The notes beneath the pieces were generated by a model, which had not been told where the DNA came from, did no database searches, and saw only the letters and a program-made list of their open reading frames with translations. DNA of 5,778 nucleotides from an uncultured Barnesiella sp. (lineage in GTDB: Bacteria; Bacteroidota; Bacteroidia; Bacteroidales; Barnesiellaceae_A), in contig CAJGDT010000111.1 in the NCBI GenBank assembly GCA_904502265.1, forward strand, positions 1 to 5,778. Direction: 5' to 3'. A program made the translations under genes and the position numbers. Shown here piece after piece: positions 5,520-5,778 of this stretch. Positions within the stretch are counted from its first letter, which is position 1; each line of letters starts with the position of its first letter.

Positions 5520-5777
5520 CACAACAACTCGCGAAAGCATTATGTCAGACATATGTTTGTTACCCATGATATTATATACCGCTGCAGCACAATGATAGCA
5601 CAATACATCGATCAACAAGGGGTTAAGAGTGAAACTCGTTGAGTTCTCTTCAGGGGTACACACACACTGCAACGATTGTATGTGATGCGTTGCTACTGTT
5701 GCCGGCAATGAAAAATAATCTATTACCCTATTGCCAAGGCCATCCTGAGTATATACTGCCACCGGCTTAGTCGTTCC
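5517..5777 (-). CDS. 3' end of an unidentified gene (partial)
   Basis: On the minus strand an 86-codon frame is open from the right edge to TAA at 5519-5517. Codons upstream of the GTG at 5762 (GTTKP) are also open, so the gene probably starts outside the window. The visible part is VAVYTQDGLGNRVIDYFSLP near its beginning and a hydrophobic, probably helical end, including LNPLLIDVLCYHCAAAVYNIMG. Five cysteines in 87 residues is notable. I do not recognise the family. There is no T9SS domain and no clear terminator before the promoter of the next gene, which begins 29 bases beyond the stop. The call rests on an uninterrupted frame in sequence of ordinary composition. Confidence 0.5.
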   Translation of the reverse strand, partial: GTTKPVAVYTQDGLGNRVIDYFSLPATVATHHIQSLQCVCTPEENSTSFTLNPLLIDVLCYHCAAAVYNIMGNKHMSDIMLSRVVV

Positions 5778-5778
5778 G

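Overview
The window looks like a piece of a Bacteroidales-type (Bacteroidota) chromosome. The lineage evidence is two secreted proteins ending in type IX secretion (T9SS) type A-like sorting domains, promoter boxes of the Bacteroidota type (TTTG / TAnnTTTG), an NAD+-dependent DNA ligase with the KFDGTS active-site wording I associate with this phylum, and generally weak Shine-Dalgarno sequences. I cannot assign a genus from sequence alone.

Layout, left to right. (1) Positions 3-260 hold the 3' end of a plus-strand gene whose product has short glycine-rich beta-helix-like rungs. (2) Positions 318-1229 encode a 303-residue secreted protein with a signal peptide, an uncharacterised body and a T9SS C-terminal domain. 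It is preceded by an (ATT)n tract running into a perfect TAnnTTTG box and by a strong Shine-Dalgarno, and followed by an intrinsic terminator. (3) Positions 1230-1905 are about 680 bases without a credible gene. They are packed with hairpins and imperfect repeats: a 13-mer pair, three or four copies of a GACAGAAGGACA-containing unit, a GC-rich hairpin with a T run, and two CATAAGA/TCTTATG inverted repeats. (4) Positions 1906-3924 hold a complete ligA. (5) A perfect 15-bp stem at 3959-3991 separates ligA from the convergent minus-strand gene and can end transcription both ways. (6) Positions 5397-4012 (minus) encode a 461-residue secreted protein with seven HAF-like repeats and a T9SS sorting domain, driven by a textbook Bacteroidota promoter at 5488-5456. 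(7) Positions 5777-5517 (minus) hold the 3' end of an unidentified gene running off the right edge.

The genes do not form one pathway. ligA is a replication and repair housekeeping gene lying between two unrelated predicted exported proteins, each with its own signals. I see no sign of a defence system, CRISPR array, integrase, transposase, tRNA or rRNA. The points most worth a second look are the repeat-dense intergenic region whose last repeat copy abuts the ligA start, the triplet repeat inside a promoter, the sharp composition break at the sorting domain of the 303-residue protein, and the possible seven-bladed propeller in the 461-residue protein. No complete new system is evident here.
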